Notes under the pieces: model-generated
What the model was told of the DNA's origin: nothing
What the model saw: only the letters and a program-made list of their open reading frames with translations
The model's database searches: none
Assembly (NCBI GenBank): GCA_028819235.1
Contig: JAPPMC010000260.1
Location: 1-49,941, forward strand
Length of the DNA: 49,941 bases
Origin: Bryobacterales bacterium
GTDB lineage: Bacteria; Acidobacteriota; Terriglobia; Bryobacterales; UBA6623
Reading direction: 5' to 3'
Translations under genes and position numbers: made by a program
In this document: positions 1 through 9,228 of the stretch, one piece after another
Numbering within the stretch: position 1 is the stretch's first letter
Layout: every line of letters starts with the position of its first letter

Positions 1-1
1 C

Positions 2-253
2 AAGCCGGGGAGGGGTGAGGCAGTGGTGGGCCAGATCGTGCAGGAACTGATTGATGAGGGTAAGGCTCTGGGGATGGCGCAAGGGATGGCGGGCACGTTG
101 TCGCGGCTGCTGGAGCATCGCTTCGGTCGGCTGCCACGCCCGGTTCGCAGTCGCATTGCAGAGGCCCCAACGTCTGAGCTGGACGCCCGATTTACGACTG
201 CGCTGGGCGCCAAGTCCCTCGCCGAGGTGTTTCCGGACCTCGACTTGGACTGA
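2..253 (+). CDS. C-terminal part of an Rpn/DUF4351-type protein (5' end outside window)
   Basis: The reading frame is open to the left edge of the window, so only the C-terminal 83 codons are seen and the true start lies upstream. The visible end has the look of the DUF4351 tail found in Rpn-family (recombination-promoting nuclease, PD-(D/E)XK) proteins: an Ala/Gly-rich lead-in (EGKALGMAQGMAGTLSRLL), then LLEHRFGRLP, a helix that begins with RSRIAEAP, and the ending LAEVFPDL. Rpn proteins are nucleases linked to mobile DNA and phage defence; the nuclease core itself is not in the window, so activity cannot be judged. An internal GTG at 23 could be called a start by software, but the open frame before it makes a partial gene more likely. 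Confidence 0.6.
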   Translation, partial: KPGRGEAVVGQIVQELIDEGKALGMAQGMAGTLSRLLEHRFGRLPRPVRSRIAEAPTSELDARFTTALGAKSLAEVFPDLDLD

Positions 254-2219
254 GGTGCACGTCTGGGCGTCCCCAAAAAGGGCACGAAACCTCCACTTGG
301 ACTGGCCCAGGGGTGAGCGGTCGTGCGTCTTGGCGCCTTCTTGCGGGTCGTAAGTTCGAGACTAGGGACACATGCCCATCGAGTGGCTAACGGCGACCCC
401 GGGCACCCGGGCCGTACTGGTGACCCTACATCATTCGCACGAGGAACAGGAGGCTGAGAAGACGCGCGTCCTACCGCATGGGCTGTCATCGGTGCCGGTC
501 TGGTCGGAATTCGAAAGAGTGCTGGATCACAGTTCCTGGGACAGGCTTGCATGTGCTATCAGGGACCGCGGCCCAGCTTCGCTAGTGGCAGGACCAATGG
601 CCAAGCGCAGTCTTCCGTTGCCCGTTGGCGACCATAATGCCGTGGACTGCGCGGCAGACACTCCAACTGCGTGACAGGGTGGTGGGAGGTCGATCGCCGA
701 GAATGGCGTGTCTCCCTTGACGGCAACCAGATCATGGTGGCTGTCGCGCGCCTGAGCGGCACCAGGGCCGGATGCTGCTGGTACCTGTGGCCAGAATCGC
801 AGCGCGCGGGGACGGGACGTGCGCCGCGCCGCAGCGACCGCAGGCCGCCGCACAATGGTCTGCCCACATAGCGCACCAGCGGGACAGAGCCAATCGGGCT
901 CGTCGGCGGTCGTGCCGAGCACGGCCTACAGCATTCGCTCGACCTCACGCGACTCACTGCCAATGAAGCACGGTGAAGCCGAAAGGTGCTCATTCACTCT
1001 GCCTGTGGTTACGTCTCGCTTCAGAAGACCGTGACACTAGGAGGAACACGCCATCCAAGATGGGTCGTGGCTGCAGGGGCAACCCCTGCCGTCCCCTCGA
1101 TGTCAGGAAATATTACCGGTCGCTGCCGTGCTGCCGCCCCAGCCTAGTGAAGTTCTCGGCCCGACACCTCCTGAACTGCGTTAGGGCACGGTGGGGCAGC
1201 TCGACCTATCCCTCGGTGCGAGCAACTTCCGAGCACCGCCGCTGCCGGTGCCCCGTTGCGCACGGCATCCAATGCGTCTGACGCATTCGACTCCTCGATT
1301 GGCAGTCCCACAAAGGGGTCAATGGGGCAATCTGGGCAGGGTATGCCTTGAGAGCAGGTCCGTCACCTGATTCCAGCTCAGGCCCGATGTCCGGCTGTGG
1401 CGCTGGATCCGCTTCCGCCGGACTCGCAACCATTTCTTGCCTCAAGGCCTCCAGCGGGCCGCTGTTTCCTCGGGTTCCGAAGCAGTTCCCGCGCCCCTCG
1501 AGCACACCCACCAAGTTCGCCGACTTTACCGACGTGGCTCGATGACCGTGAAGGCGAATGGACTCGATGGCTCCCCTACCCCGTATGCAAACCAGACCTG
1601 TAGAGTGGTTCGGCGCATCAAGGAATCCCCACAGCGCGACCGGAGGCAGGCGAAGCATAGTTCTTCACGGGCGTGCAGGCAGAGGCACCTGGCGTACACG
1701 GTGCATGTAGCGCCGATCCGCAGTGTGACGAGGTCGGCGGTTGCGAAGCCGCTGTCCGCGTGGCGGGAGCGATCTGTAACCACCACTCGCAGAGGCCTAG
1801 GGCGAGCTGCCCAGCGGCACAGATCAACGGCGAGTTCGCCCGCACTCAGGCCCTCCATACCCGCGGATGACGACCGCGATCCGCTCAGACCTGACGACCT
1901 TGGGTAGATGTCTGGTTGTGTGAGCAACCGTGTCGGTCGCTTCGTCAGCGGCTCAGAAGACACCCGCGCCCGGCAATTACATCTGAGACTCACGTGAGGG
2001 GGATTCGAGCCCCGCCCCCAAGTCGACCCTCGCGGAAGGGGAAATGGCCGAAGATAAGCGGAGACGTGGATCTTCGATCAGAGGCCAACATACATCCGAC
2101 GGGGCGATCTGCCGGTGGGCGGCAACTCCACTGATGGCCGGTGTGGCCCCTTCGAAACCGTGGATGTGTTGGGCTTATCTTGATTGAGCCGACCGGCTTG
2201 CGATTGAGGAACAGGAGCG
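254..2219. other. 2 kb stretch without a recognisable gene
   Basis: Several open frames of 60-155 codons occur on both strands, but they overlap each other, start at arbitrary places and show no motif I recognise. The minus-strand frame around 1526-1993 has a short segment (HADSGFATADLVTL, then YARCL) that faintly recalls the DDE core of IS1380/IS4-type transposases, which would make this a decayed element, but the match is too weak to call. No tRNA, terminator or clear promoter was seen apart from the repeats just ahead of the AbiEi-like gene. Confidence 0.5.
2183..2208 (+). promoter_or_regulatory. Repeats ahead of the AbiE operon, possible autoregulation site
   Basis: The hexamer ATTGAG occurs at 2183-2188 and again at 2203-2208, each preceded by CTTG (the second copy has CG inserted). 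Between them lies the inverted repeat AGCCG-AC-CGGCT at 2187-2198. AbiEi antitoxins are known to bind repeats upstream of their own operon, so this is a plausible operator 12-37 bases ahead of the start codon. No clear -35/-10 pair is visible. The function is inferred only from position and symmetry. Confidence 0.25.
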
Positions 2220-2816
2220 ATGAACAGCTTGGCTGAGCGGATCATGGACTACGCCCGCGCCAAGCCGGAGGCCACGCCGATACGAGCGGACGACCTCCTG
2301 CGCATCGGCGACCGTGCGGCAGTGCCCCGAGCGCTCTCTGTACTCGCCCGTTCGAAGCGGCTCCTGCGGATCTGCCGTGGCGTCTACATGCGTCCGATCA
2401 AGACCCGTTTCGGCCTTCGGGCCCCTCGCCGTGAGAAGGCGCTCGCCGCCCTGTCCGTCCTCTGGGACGCGACCATCGTTCCGAACGGGGGCGGCGCGGC
2501 CAACTGGCTCGGGCTGACAACGCAGAACACCGTGCGCTCGGTCTACCTCACATCCGGCCCTGACCGGCTCCTGCACTTCGGGGCTCACCGGGTGGAGCTG
2601 CGCCACGCGCCAGAATGGCAATTGGCAGCGCCACATCGAACTGCCGGCGTGGTCATTCGTGCACTGGCGTGGCTCGGCCCCAACGAGGTCGAGAAGAGCC
2701 TCGACGCCGTGCTGCCGCAGCTCTCGGGCGAGGACTTGAGCGATCTTGCCAACGCCCGGGTCGCAATGCATACGTGGATGGCAGAGCCACTCGGCAGACG
2801 CCTAGCACATGGCTGA
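2220..2816 (+). CDS. AbiEi-like antitoxin (DUF6088 type), type IV toxin-antitoxin
   Basis: The 198-residue protein has an N-terminal winged-helix region (roughly residues 1-60, including RICRGVYMRP, a turn typical of AbiEi-like antitoxins) and a C-terminal domain with HRVELRHAPEWQL and an all-helical end. It matches the DUF6088/AbiEi antitoxins that sit directly before AbiEii nucleotidyltransferase toxins; these antitoxins repress their operon and neutralise the toxin without forming a stable complex. The start ATG at 2220 follows GATTGAGGAACAGGAGCG, which gives a usable ribosome site. The gene overlaps the next one by 8 bases (ATGGCTGA), which indicates translational coupling. The partner toxin carries a stop codon, so this antitoxin may now be acting alone as a DNA-binding protein. 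Confidence 0.8.
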   Translation: MNSLAERIMDYARAKPEATPIRADDLLRIGDRAAVPRALSVLARSKRLLRICRGVYMRPIKTRFGLRAPRREKALAALSVLWDATIVPNGGGAANWLGLTTQNTVRSVYLTSGPDRLLHFGAHRVELRHAPEWQLAAPHRTAGVVIRALAWLGPNEVEKSLDAVLPQLSGEDLSDLANARVAMHTWMAEPLGRRLAHG

Positions 2817-3828
2817 GGTCCAGCACCAGCTCCTCTCGGTTGCCGAGAAACGCGACGCGCTTGAGGTCGCAGAACGACAGCATGGCCAAGAGACTCACCT
2901 CTTGGAAAAGGACACTTGGATCGTGGCAACACTTCGCGTCCTGTTCGAGGCTCCGTTTGGACGCCACTTAGTGTTCAAGGGCGGCACGTCGCTTTCCAAG
3001 GTGTGGCGAGCAATCCACCGATTCTCCGAGGACATAGACATCACCTACGACATTCGCGGCTTTGCTCCAGATCTGGTTGCGGGCGGCGACGAAGAGGCGT
3101 TACCACCCACGCGCAGCCAGGAAAGGCGATGGACGCGGGCGATCCGGCCCCGCCTTGCCGAATGGGTCCGCGAGACCGCCGCCCCGCTCGTCCAGGCAGA
3201 GCTAGCACGGTCAGGATTCCTAGGGCGGCTCCGTACGGAAGCCGAGCGCCTCTACGTCGGTTACGGACCGCTGTTTGAAGCACGCGGCATCGTGCGGCCG
3301 GAGGTTCAAGTCGATTTCGGGGCGCGCTCGACGGGCGAGCCCAACTCCGTCCACACGGTTGCATGCGACGCCGCGGCGTATCTTCCCGAACTCTCGTTTC
3401 CGGAAGCAAGGCCAGCCGTTATGCTGTCTGAGCGCACGCTCTAGGAGAAGGCGACATCGATGCACGTGTACTGCCTTCAGGGGCGCATTCGGGGCAACCG
3501 ATGGTCGAGACACTGGCATGACCTCGTCCGCCTCCACGACGCTGGGATCGCGTCTGGGGCCTTGGCAGACCGCAAGCTTGCCCTCTCGGTGGCGCGCCAT
3601 AAGGCGATGGTCTTCCGGGAGAAAGATTCCAGTGGCTGGGGGATCGAATACGAGGCCGCCGTCTCGGGGCAACCGAGGCTTGTGCCCTCCGGCCCTGCTC
3701 AGCGGTCGCTTGCCGTGGACTACGCCAGCATGCTTGCCACGGGAATGTTGCTGGACGAGGACGAGCCGTTCGACACTGTCATGCAGCGGTGCGCACTCAT
3801 CGAAGAGAGAGCCAACGCACATGCATAG
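2809..3828 (+). pseudogene. AbiEii/AbiGii nucleotidyltransferase toxin, interrupted by in-frame TAG
   Basis: The frame from 2809 to 3828 encodes a full-length AbiEii toxin (339 codons) except for a TAG at 3442-3444, codon 212. Before it are the nucleotidyltransferase motifs: GGTSLSK at residues 58-64 and FSEDIDIT at 72-79, with Asp75 and Asp77 as the metal-binding pair. After it the same frame continues with EKATSMHVYC, RHWHDLVRL and ARHKAMVFREK, the usual C-terminal half. In this family the interrupted spot normally reads ERTFWEKAT, so the TAG replaces the conserved Trp, explained by one G-to-A change from TGG. The rest is undamaged, so the event is recent, or it is a sequencing error, or suppression occurs. 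If the stop is real, a 211-residue N-terminal fragment is made. An ATG at 3460 could restart the C-terminal half. Confidence 0.85.
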
Positions 3829-4016
3829 AACAGGACTGATTACGTTGCTAAGACAGGGCGGACACCGCCATCAAGTTCCAGGCTCCGGCAAGTTTCGCTA
3901 TACGCCTTGGACTCCACCAGGGACTCCAAGCTCCCGGCGCGAGGATCGCCGCAGGGGCGGGCCACTTGGCTGCCGGCCGTGTGCCGTCCCGGACCCGGCA
4001 GGACCAACGGAGCGGT

Positions 4017-5234
4017 CTACCAGTTGGTGATGGATCCGTCTGGCCGCTCCAGCAGGGGAATCGGCCTAGAGTTCTCGGTGACTTCTAGTTCGAGTTCCGC
4101 CGCGTCGGGGTCAAACTCGACTCCCAAGCCGACGCGGTCGTTCGGCCACATCTTGCCGTCCCGGAAGTCGTAGTGCACGGGGAGGTGCCGGTGGGTCTTG
4201 GCAGATCCTCCTGTCATTTCCATGATCGAGGGATGAGGCAGCGACACGCAGCAATGCACCAACGCCGCCTCGGAGACGGGTCCTGTGAAGTGCGGGATCA
4301 GCCCGACATAGTGCGTCTCGCACAGGGCCGCCAACTTCATGAACTCCGTGATGCCCCCGCAGTTCGGTATTGACACGCGGGAATAGTCGATCAGGCGATT
4401 CTCGATGAGGACGTTTGCGTCCCACCGGTCACCGAAGTGCTCGCCGACCGCTATGGGTACTCGGACCATCGGCCGGAGCGTGCGGTAGACCTCAGGATTC
4501 TCGGATCGGACCAGGTCCTCGCAGAACACAGGACGAAGCTCCTCGATGAGGGAGCAGAGGCGTACCGCGTCCGGCAGGTCGAATCGGGTGTGGAAGTCAA
4601 TCGCCCAGTCTCCGTCGTCACCGACACCAGCCCGGATCTCCCGGCACATCTCGACCGTCTCCTCGACCGCTACCCGGTGGCGGTACGGCCCATCCCGGCG
4701 CGCTCCGGCACCTCCGGTGCGGAAGGCCCGAAAACCGGCCTGGATGCATGCCCTCGCCGTCTCCCGCAGGGAGCCCTGGCTTGGGAAGCCGGTGGAGTAG
4801 CATTCCACGTAATTCCGGGTGAGGCCTCCGAGCAGAGACCAGACGGGCACACCTAAAGCCTTTCCCTTGATGTCCCACAGAGCGAGGTCAATCGCCCCAA
4901 GCGCATGGATCTTCTCTCGTCCCGGAGGATAGAAATATCCCCGGTACATGAGCTGCCATAGATGCTCGATCCGGAACGGATCCTCCCCGATGAGCATTCC
5001 CGCGAGCTGCTCGACGGTTTCCCGGGAACCTCCCTCACCGACTCCGGTGATGCCGGCGTCCGTCTCGACGGTGACGATGTGGCCGCTCTGGTTAAAGATC
5101 GGCCGGGAGTCGGGCACCCGGTAGAACCGGACGCGGGTGATGCGGGCTTTAGGTAGCGCGGCCCCAGCGTCGTCCGGGAGCAGCGCGGCGCCGGCGCCCA
5201 GCATCGAGAGTCTCAGCAATTCTCGGCGTTTCAT
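4017..5234 (-). CDS. Exported enolase-superfamily dehydratase, galactonate-dehydratase-like
   Basis: This is a 405-residue mandelate racemase/muconate lactonising-type protein with an N-terminal Tat-like signal (MKRRELLRLSMLGAGAALL). The start at 5234 is chosen because the twin-arginine signal begins there; a start 27 bases upstream is also open. Metal ligands are visible at Asp213 (AIDFHTRFD), Glu239 (FCEDL) and Glu265 (AVGEH), with His215 and His315 (IPHFTGP) as acid/base candidates. These five residues keep exactly the spacing of the E. coli D-galactonate dehydratase set (D183, H185, E209, E235, H285), all shifted by 30. The family removes water from sugar acids to give 2-keto-3-deoxy acids. 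Export of such an enzyme is unusual but recurs in Acidobacteria and Planctomycetes. It lies upstream of nothing obvious; the TIM-barrel gene at 5362-6339 precedes it on the same strand, 127 bases away, and may be co-transcribed. The exact substrate is not determinable. Confidence 0.85.
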   Translation of the reverse strand: MKRRELLRLSMLGAGAALLPDDAGAALPKARITRVRFYRVPDSRPIFNQSGHIVTVETDAGITGVGEGGSRETVEQLAGMLIGEDPFRIEHLWQLMYRGYFYPPGREKIHALGAIDLALWDIKGKALGVPVWSLLGGLTRNYVECYSTGFPSQGSLRETARACIQAGFRAFRTGGAGARRDGPYRHRVAVEETVEMCREIRAGVGDDGDWAIDFHTRFDLPDAVRLCSLIEELRPVFCEDLVRSENPEVYRTLRPMVRVPIAVGEHFGDRWDANVLIENRLIDYSRVSIPNCGGITEFMKLAALCETHYVGLIPHFTGPVSEAALVHCCVSLPHPSIMEMTGGSAKTHRHLPVHYDFRDGKMWPNDRVGLGVEFDPDAAELELEVTENSRPIPLLERPDGSITNW

Positions 5235-5361
5235 CGTGCCCAGTGTAGTTAGGCCCAGCAACTGGGTGCGATGGCAGCCAAACGACCGATCGGCCGATGG
5301 ACGGACGGTGGGTGGAAGTCGGCGCTTCAGCGAGTGGCTTTGCGAGAGGGCAGCCTTGACA

Positions 5362-6339
5362 TCACGCGATCTCTTCCAAGTACCTCTCGAGCTTGGCCTT
5401 GGCGTCCCTGAAGAATCCCGTCAGCTCTTCCACAGGGCCGCCGATCTCGAACACCAATAGTCCTTGGTAGTCGATGTCTTGGAGTTTCGCAAGCAGTCGC
5501 GGGTAGTCCACGAATCCGTGAACGAGGGGTTTGTGCTCCGCCCATGTGGCCGGCTCGATGTCGTGCACGTGCATGTGGAAGATCTTCGGGCCCAGCTCAT
5601 CGATGATCTGCAGGGTCACGTCGTTGTAAGCCCGGATGCCCTCGGGCGTTCCCCTGTCCTCCGGTTTCACTTGGGCCGTCAGTTCCGCAAAGTTCTTCTG
5701 GTGCCCGACATCGATCGTCGCACCCACATGGGAGTGCCCGACGTCGCGGATCAGCTTTACAAACTCACGCACCGACTCCGGATAGCCAGTCTCGATGGCC
5801 AGACGCATCCCAAGGCTCTCGGCCTGATCGCCCCAGCGGCGGAATGTGCGCACCAGCATTGGCCACGAGGCTTCAAGGCTGATGTGGGCTGAGCGCTGCA
5901 CGTGAACATTCGCGACTTCAGCTCCGACGAACGCAGAAGCCTCAAGGGCCGTCTCAATGCGGCGCACGCCGAACTCGTGAGACGGCTCGAACGGGGAGAA
6001 GTACGGTGTATCCACCCACGGCAGGTGCGTCGAGACATAGCGGAAGGGCTGGAGCGAGTCCTTGAGACGCTGCTTGTCGGCGTCTGTCATCCGGTCAAAC
6101 TCGAATCCAGGAGGCATGCCGGGACGGGCATCCGGCGATCCCATCGGGTGCAGCTCGATGGTCTGGAACCCTAGCCCGTGCAGGATCGCTATCGAGCGAT
6201 AGAGATCGTACCCGGGATAGTACGGGTTTGCTCCGATGACAGCCGGATCGAGGCCCCGCCCAGCGGCCAGCGTGGGGCAGAGTGCACAGCCCAGACCAGC
6301 GACGGCCTGCCCAAGGAACTCCCGACGGTTTGACTTCAT
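5362..6339 (-). CDS. Exported sugar phosphate isomerase/epimerase-like TIM barrel
   Basis: A 325-residue protein of the AP-endonuclease-2/xylose-isomerase-like TIM-barrel family. The start at 6339 is chosen because the Tat-like signal MKSNRREFLGQAVAGLG begins there; the frame runs on upstream to 6540 but that part has no family character. Barrel-strand motifs with likely metal ligands are seen: QTIELHP, VANVHVQ, LAIETGY (Glu), GATIDVGHQK (Asp and His), FHMHVHDIEP (His) and LLVFEIGGP (Glu). Such proteins isomerise or epimerise sugars, inositols or keto-sugars. It lies 127 bases ahead of the galactonate-dehydratase-like gene on the same strand, so the two probably act on one sugar acid or sugar outside the cytoplasm. 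Substrate unknown. Confidence 0.8.
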   Translation of the reverse strand: MKSNRREFLGQAVAGLGCALCPTLAAGRGLDPAVIGANPYYPGYDLYRSIAILHGLGFQTIELHPMGSPDARPGMPPGFEFDRMTDADKQRLKDSLQPFRYVSTHLPWVDTPYFSPFEPSHEFGVRRIETALEASAFVGAEVANVHVQRSAHISLEASWPMLVRTFRRWGDQAESLGMRLAIETGYPESVREFVKLIRDVGHSHVGATIDVGHQKNFAELTAQVKPEDRGTPEGIRAYNDVTLQIIDELGPKIFHMHVHDIEPATWAEHKPLVHGFVDYPRLLAKLQDIDYQGLLVFEIGGPVEELTGFFRDAKAKLERYLEEIA

Positions 6340-7858
6340 GAGAGTTGATTGTACGGTCGCGGGCGCACGGCTGTCACGGTGGCCGAACAACCTGAGGAGA
6401 CCAATGGCGTGGGGACGACCGCCACGCCGACGAATCCGGAAGGTACAGCGCGGCCGGGCCGGCTCGTCGCGTAGGTCATTCCCGTTCCGCGGCCGTCCTC
6501 CCGACGAAGTCCCAATGATGGCGAGCGTTGCCTTCCTCATCTGTCCGACGCCCTACCTCGAGTGATCATTGGCGTGGCCGCGACGACCGTGGTGCGGTCC
6601 AACGCGGTGCGCCCACTTCCGGGCCCATGGACCTCGTGTAGGACACGCAGCTCTAGGGTAGTAACATGGCCCTTCGAACGGCGGTCGGGGCCTGTTGGTT
6701 GGGCATGGAAGCGACCTCCGGTCCAAGCCGATTGACCCCCTCAAGTCGGTGTAAGACGTGGTACGGTTCGCGGACCACCCGCTCGGGGGCGCCTGCACAC
6801 TGCTCAGTGGTCAGACCTATAAACGGCCTGCTTGCCGTCAGAAGAGCGTGCGACCTGATTACCCCTCTCCGCCCGCCAGTCCGCGAAACTCGGGCGGTCA
6901 GGCGCGGGCGATCGGGAATGAGTGCTCGGCCATTAGGCCGCGCAGCCAAGGTGGGATGGGCGTGCACCTCGGCCCCGACTTTGCCGAGGCGCGGTTGTCG
7001 GGAGTTCGAGGGGTGGCGGTGCCACCCCTCGCAAGCCCAATTGTTTCACTTAGGGTTGGCCGCCTTGTGACACGTAACGCGTCATGAGCCGGCTCCCTCC
7101 GTGCACTGGGTGAGCCTATCGGACTCCCTGCCACCGACTGGGGGCGGACACGGACGCGAACCGCTCGTTCCGTTCCGTCAGCCCGCTGGGCCGGTGGGCA
7201 CTCCCGGCAGGCTTGGCGGTGATGCCAGTTGCCTGATAGTGTCAAGAAGCCATGGGCCCGAAGGCGGATCACGGGAATGGGGTCTTCGCGCCCCTGCAGA
7301 AGGTCGACGAGGCCACACCTGGCGAGGACGACCACGTCCTCTCCGGAAGCGAACCGCAGAAGCGTGCGGCGGACGTGCCGTGGTTGAAGGCCTCGGAGCT
7401 CAGCTTCGAGTTCTGGGATAACAAAGAGGATAGCGGCTGCGACAGCGTGTAAGCAAGGGGAAATCGTTCTAGGCACCTTCCCCCCGACGATCTCACTTTG
7501 GTAAGAATCCGTGGTCGGAGACGGCGACCAGGCTTCCGAGTGCCACTGTTTGTAAGACCTAGACACTGCGAGACAACCAAGTGCGAAGCCATTCGACAGC
7601 TAGGCAGGTGGGGAACTCGCACAGAAATGGGCTAAGGGATCTCTAGGCGTGTGGCCCTGTCTGGAAGCCTCGGAAGGCGTCCGCCGAGCAGCGTCCCGGC
7701 TACAGTACGGATGGCGAGGCCAATCCGGTAGTTCACTCGCAAGTCGAACTGGGCCGGCCTCTCGGGAGACTTCACTGCGGCGCTCCATGCGAATACGTGG
7801 GTGAATCTCGATACTCTGGTCTCACGCTCAAGAGATTGCCATTCATAGTCACCAGCAA
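6340..7858. other. 1.5 kb stretch without a recognised gene
   Basis: Overlapping frames exist on both strands, the longest on the minus strand at 6898-7566 (222 codons). None has a motif I recognise and none has a convincing ribosome site. A minus-strand segment in that frame (RRTLLRFASGEDVVVLARCG) looks protein-like but I cannot name it. The only structured DNA I see is the perfect hairpin at 7007-7031. Confidence 0.45.
7007..7031. repeat. Perfect 11-bp inverted repeat with 3-base loop
   Basis: CGAGGGGTGGC at 7007-7017 is followed by the loop GGT and then GCCACCCCTCG at 7021-7031, a perfect inverted repeat. A GC-rich stem of this kind could be the core of a terminator, a REP-like palindrome or the end of a lost mobile element. 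There is no T-run directly after it (the next bases are CAAGCCCAATTG), so a classical intrinsic terminator is not supported. Only one copy was noticed in the window. Confidence 0.55.
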
Positions 7859-8815
7859 CTACGGATCAACCGCGAGTACATCCACAAGGGAATCTATTGC
7901 AGCATCGAACTCCTTGTCCCCATCGAGATAGGGCTTCCACTCGCTCTCGAGAGCACTGAGATGATCGGGCCAAGCCCGGTCCCAAAGACCGTGGGTATGT
8001 GCATAAGGAGTGTAGCCCGGGAGGACCGAGCGAACGATCTCGCCTGTCGTGTAGAAAAGAACGGCGTGCCATAGCGATTTCCGGGGGAGGATCTTTTCAA
8101 CCGAGTGTAACCGATCCCCGATCGCATCCTGAATTTTGCCAACGAGGGCGTGGGACGCCTCGTGGAATAGGAGTTCAAGGCGCTCCTCTGCGGACTGATC
8201 GTCATCCTTGCTTGAGATCGTGATTCTTGTCGGGTAAAGAGTTGTGTAGGCACCCGCCCAGTTTGCGTGGTAAACAACGTCCGCCCTGATTCTGGCATCG
8301 GGCCACTCCACCTGATAGACCTCCGAAAGACGAGTCTTCACTAGCGACTCATTAATAGTTATCAAACGCACTAGTTGGTCGAGCCACAATCGGTTGCTCT
8401 GGTCATGACTGGTCCACCATTGGACGCGATACACGGGAGCGGCTGCTTCAAGAACGCTTACGAGTTCCGCATCGAGACTTGTGACAGAGATCGACGAATC
8501 ATTACCAGCGTCGCCGAGAGCGTTCTTGATTCTCGTCATCTCCCGCTGAAGCAAGTCCTTTCCTTCAAAGGTTTTCCTATAATAGCTGACTGCTTGGCTC
8601 CAATCTTGGGCTTGGCTTGGTTCGAGTTTGACCAAAGTGACGTGTTCGGCAGCTGGATCTTCGATGGATAGATGGAAGAGAAAATGGTGCAAATTGATCC
8701 AGAATCCACTCTTAAATTCAAAGGACACTTGCTCGCCTGAATCTGCGAAGACCGGACTCGGGGAGAGAAGCAACGCGACGACAATGACAAAACAGCATTT
8801 ACTGAGGGCCGCCAT
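7859..8815 (-). CDS. Secreted protein with HExxH motif, putative metallopeptidase
   Basis: The 318-residue product begins with a Sec signal peptide (CCFVIVVALLLSPSPVFA, cleavage near residue 24). The C-terminal half has LLFHEASHALVG, with His218, Glu219 and His222 forming an HExxH zinc-binding motif; a third ligand would lie further on, but I cannot place it with confidence. This arrangement is typical of zinc metallopeptidases, though I do not recognise the exact family. Codon and base use are less GC-rich than the neighbours. It stands alone: no gene on the same strand lies within 1 kb on either side. The role is therefore open: peptidase, autolysin or a degenerate HExxH protein. Confidence 0.65.
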   Translation of the reverse strand: MAALSKCCFVIVVALLLSPSPVFADSGEQVSFEFKSGFWINLHHFLFHLSIEDPAAEHVTLVKLEPSQAQDWSQAVSYYRKTFEGKDLLQREMTRIKNALGDAGNDSSISVTSLDAELVSVLEAAAPVYRVQWWTSHDQSNRLWLDQLVRLITINESLVKTRLSEVYQVEWPDARIRADVVYHANWAGAYTTLYPTRITISSKDDDQSAEERLELLFHEASHALVGKIQDAIGDRLHSVEKILPRKSLWHAVLFYTTGEIVRSVLPGYTPYAHTHGLWDRAWPDHLSALESEWKPYLDGDKEFDAAIDSLVDVLAVDP

Positions 8816-9228
8816 GCTCCGCCCATTCTACAAGTGCTTTGAGTGATTCTTCTTGCGCGGAGTAGTTGCGAGTTGGACGTCAGCCGCACAAGGCGCTGTG
8901 CCCGAAGGCAGCTTCGACGGCAGGCACTTGTCGTCCCACTGGGGAGCCTTAGGGCTGCGTGCCCTCAACCGCACCTTCAGCGCCTTCGAGCAGTTGCTGG
9001 CCTTTTTTACGGCCACCGCGATTCCCGGTCTACGTTCTTACGATCGGGATGAAGCGACACTGGCGCGTCAGACCGAACCGCTTCTGGACGCCGGAAGGGT
9101 CGACCTGCCGGAGAAACGCATGCGCCTGCCACTCATCGCAGATGCACACGGCGAACTACATGGCAGTTCTGGCCAGTGCCCTGCTTGCAAGGGCCACCTG
9201 AGCAGCGCCTGCGCTCACGCGTACTTGA
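8816..9228. other. Gap with coding-like fragments of unknown origin
   Basis: No complete gene is seen. The minus strand from about 9037 down to 8828 reads as a coding-like piece (KALKVRLRARSPKAPQW, then CAADVQLATT) that ends in a stop and is cut off upstream by an in-frame TAA. Another minus-strand piece just above it contains EWQAHAFLRQVDPSG. These may be parts of one decayed gene, but I cannot assign a family. Confidence 0.35.

Noticed and set aside
1526..1993. Minus-strand frame with HADSGFATADLVTL, faintly like an IS1380/IS4 transposase core
   Set aside because: Only a short stretch resembles the family, neighbouring motifs do not line up and there is no start or element end, so I do not call it.
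3442..3444. Idea that TAG is reassigned to Trp in this organism
   Set aside because: The same gene ends at a TAG (3826-3828), and other genes such as the galactonate-dehydratase-like one also stop at TAG, so a reassigned code is unlikely.
6898..7566. 222-codon minus-strand frame
   Set aside because: No ribosome site or recognisable motif, and the frame contains the hairpin and long low-information segments; judged a chance frame.
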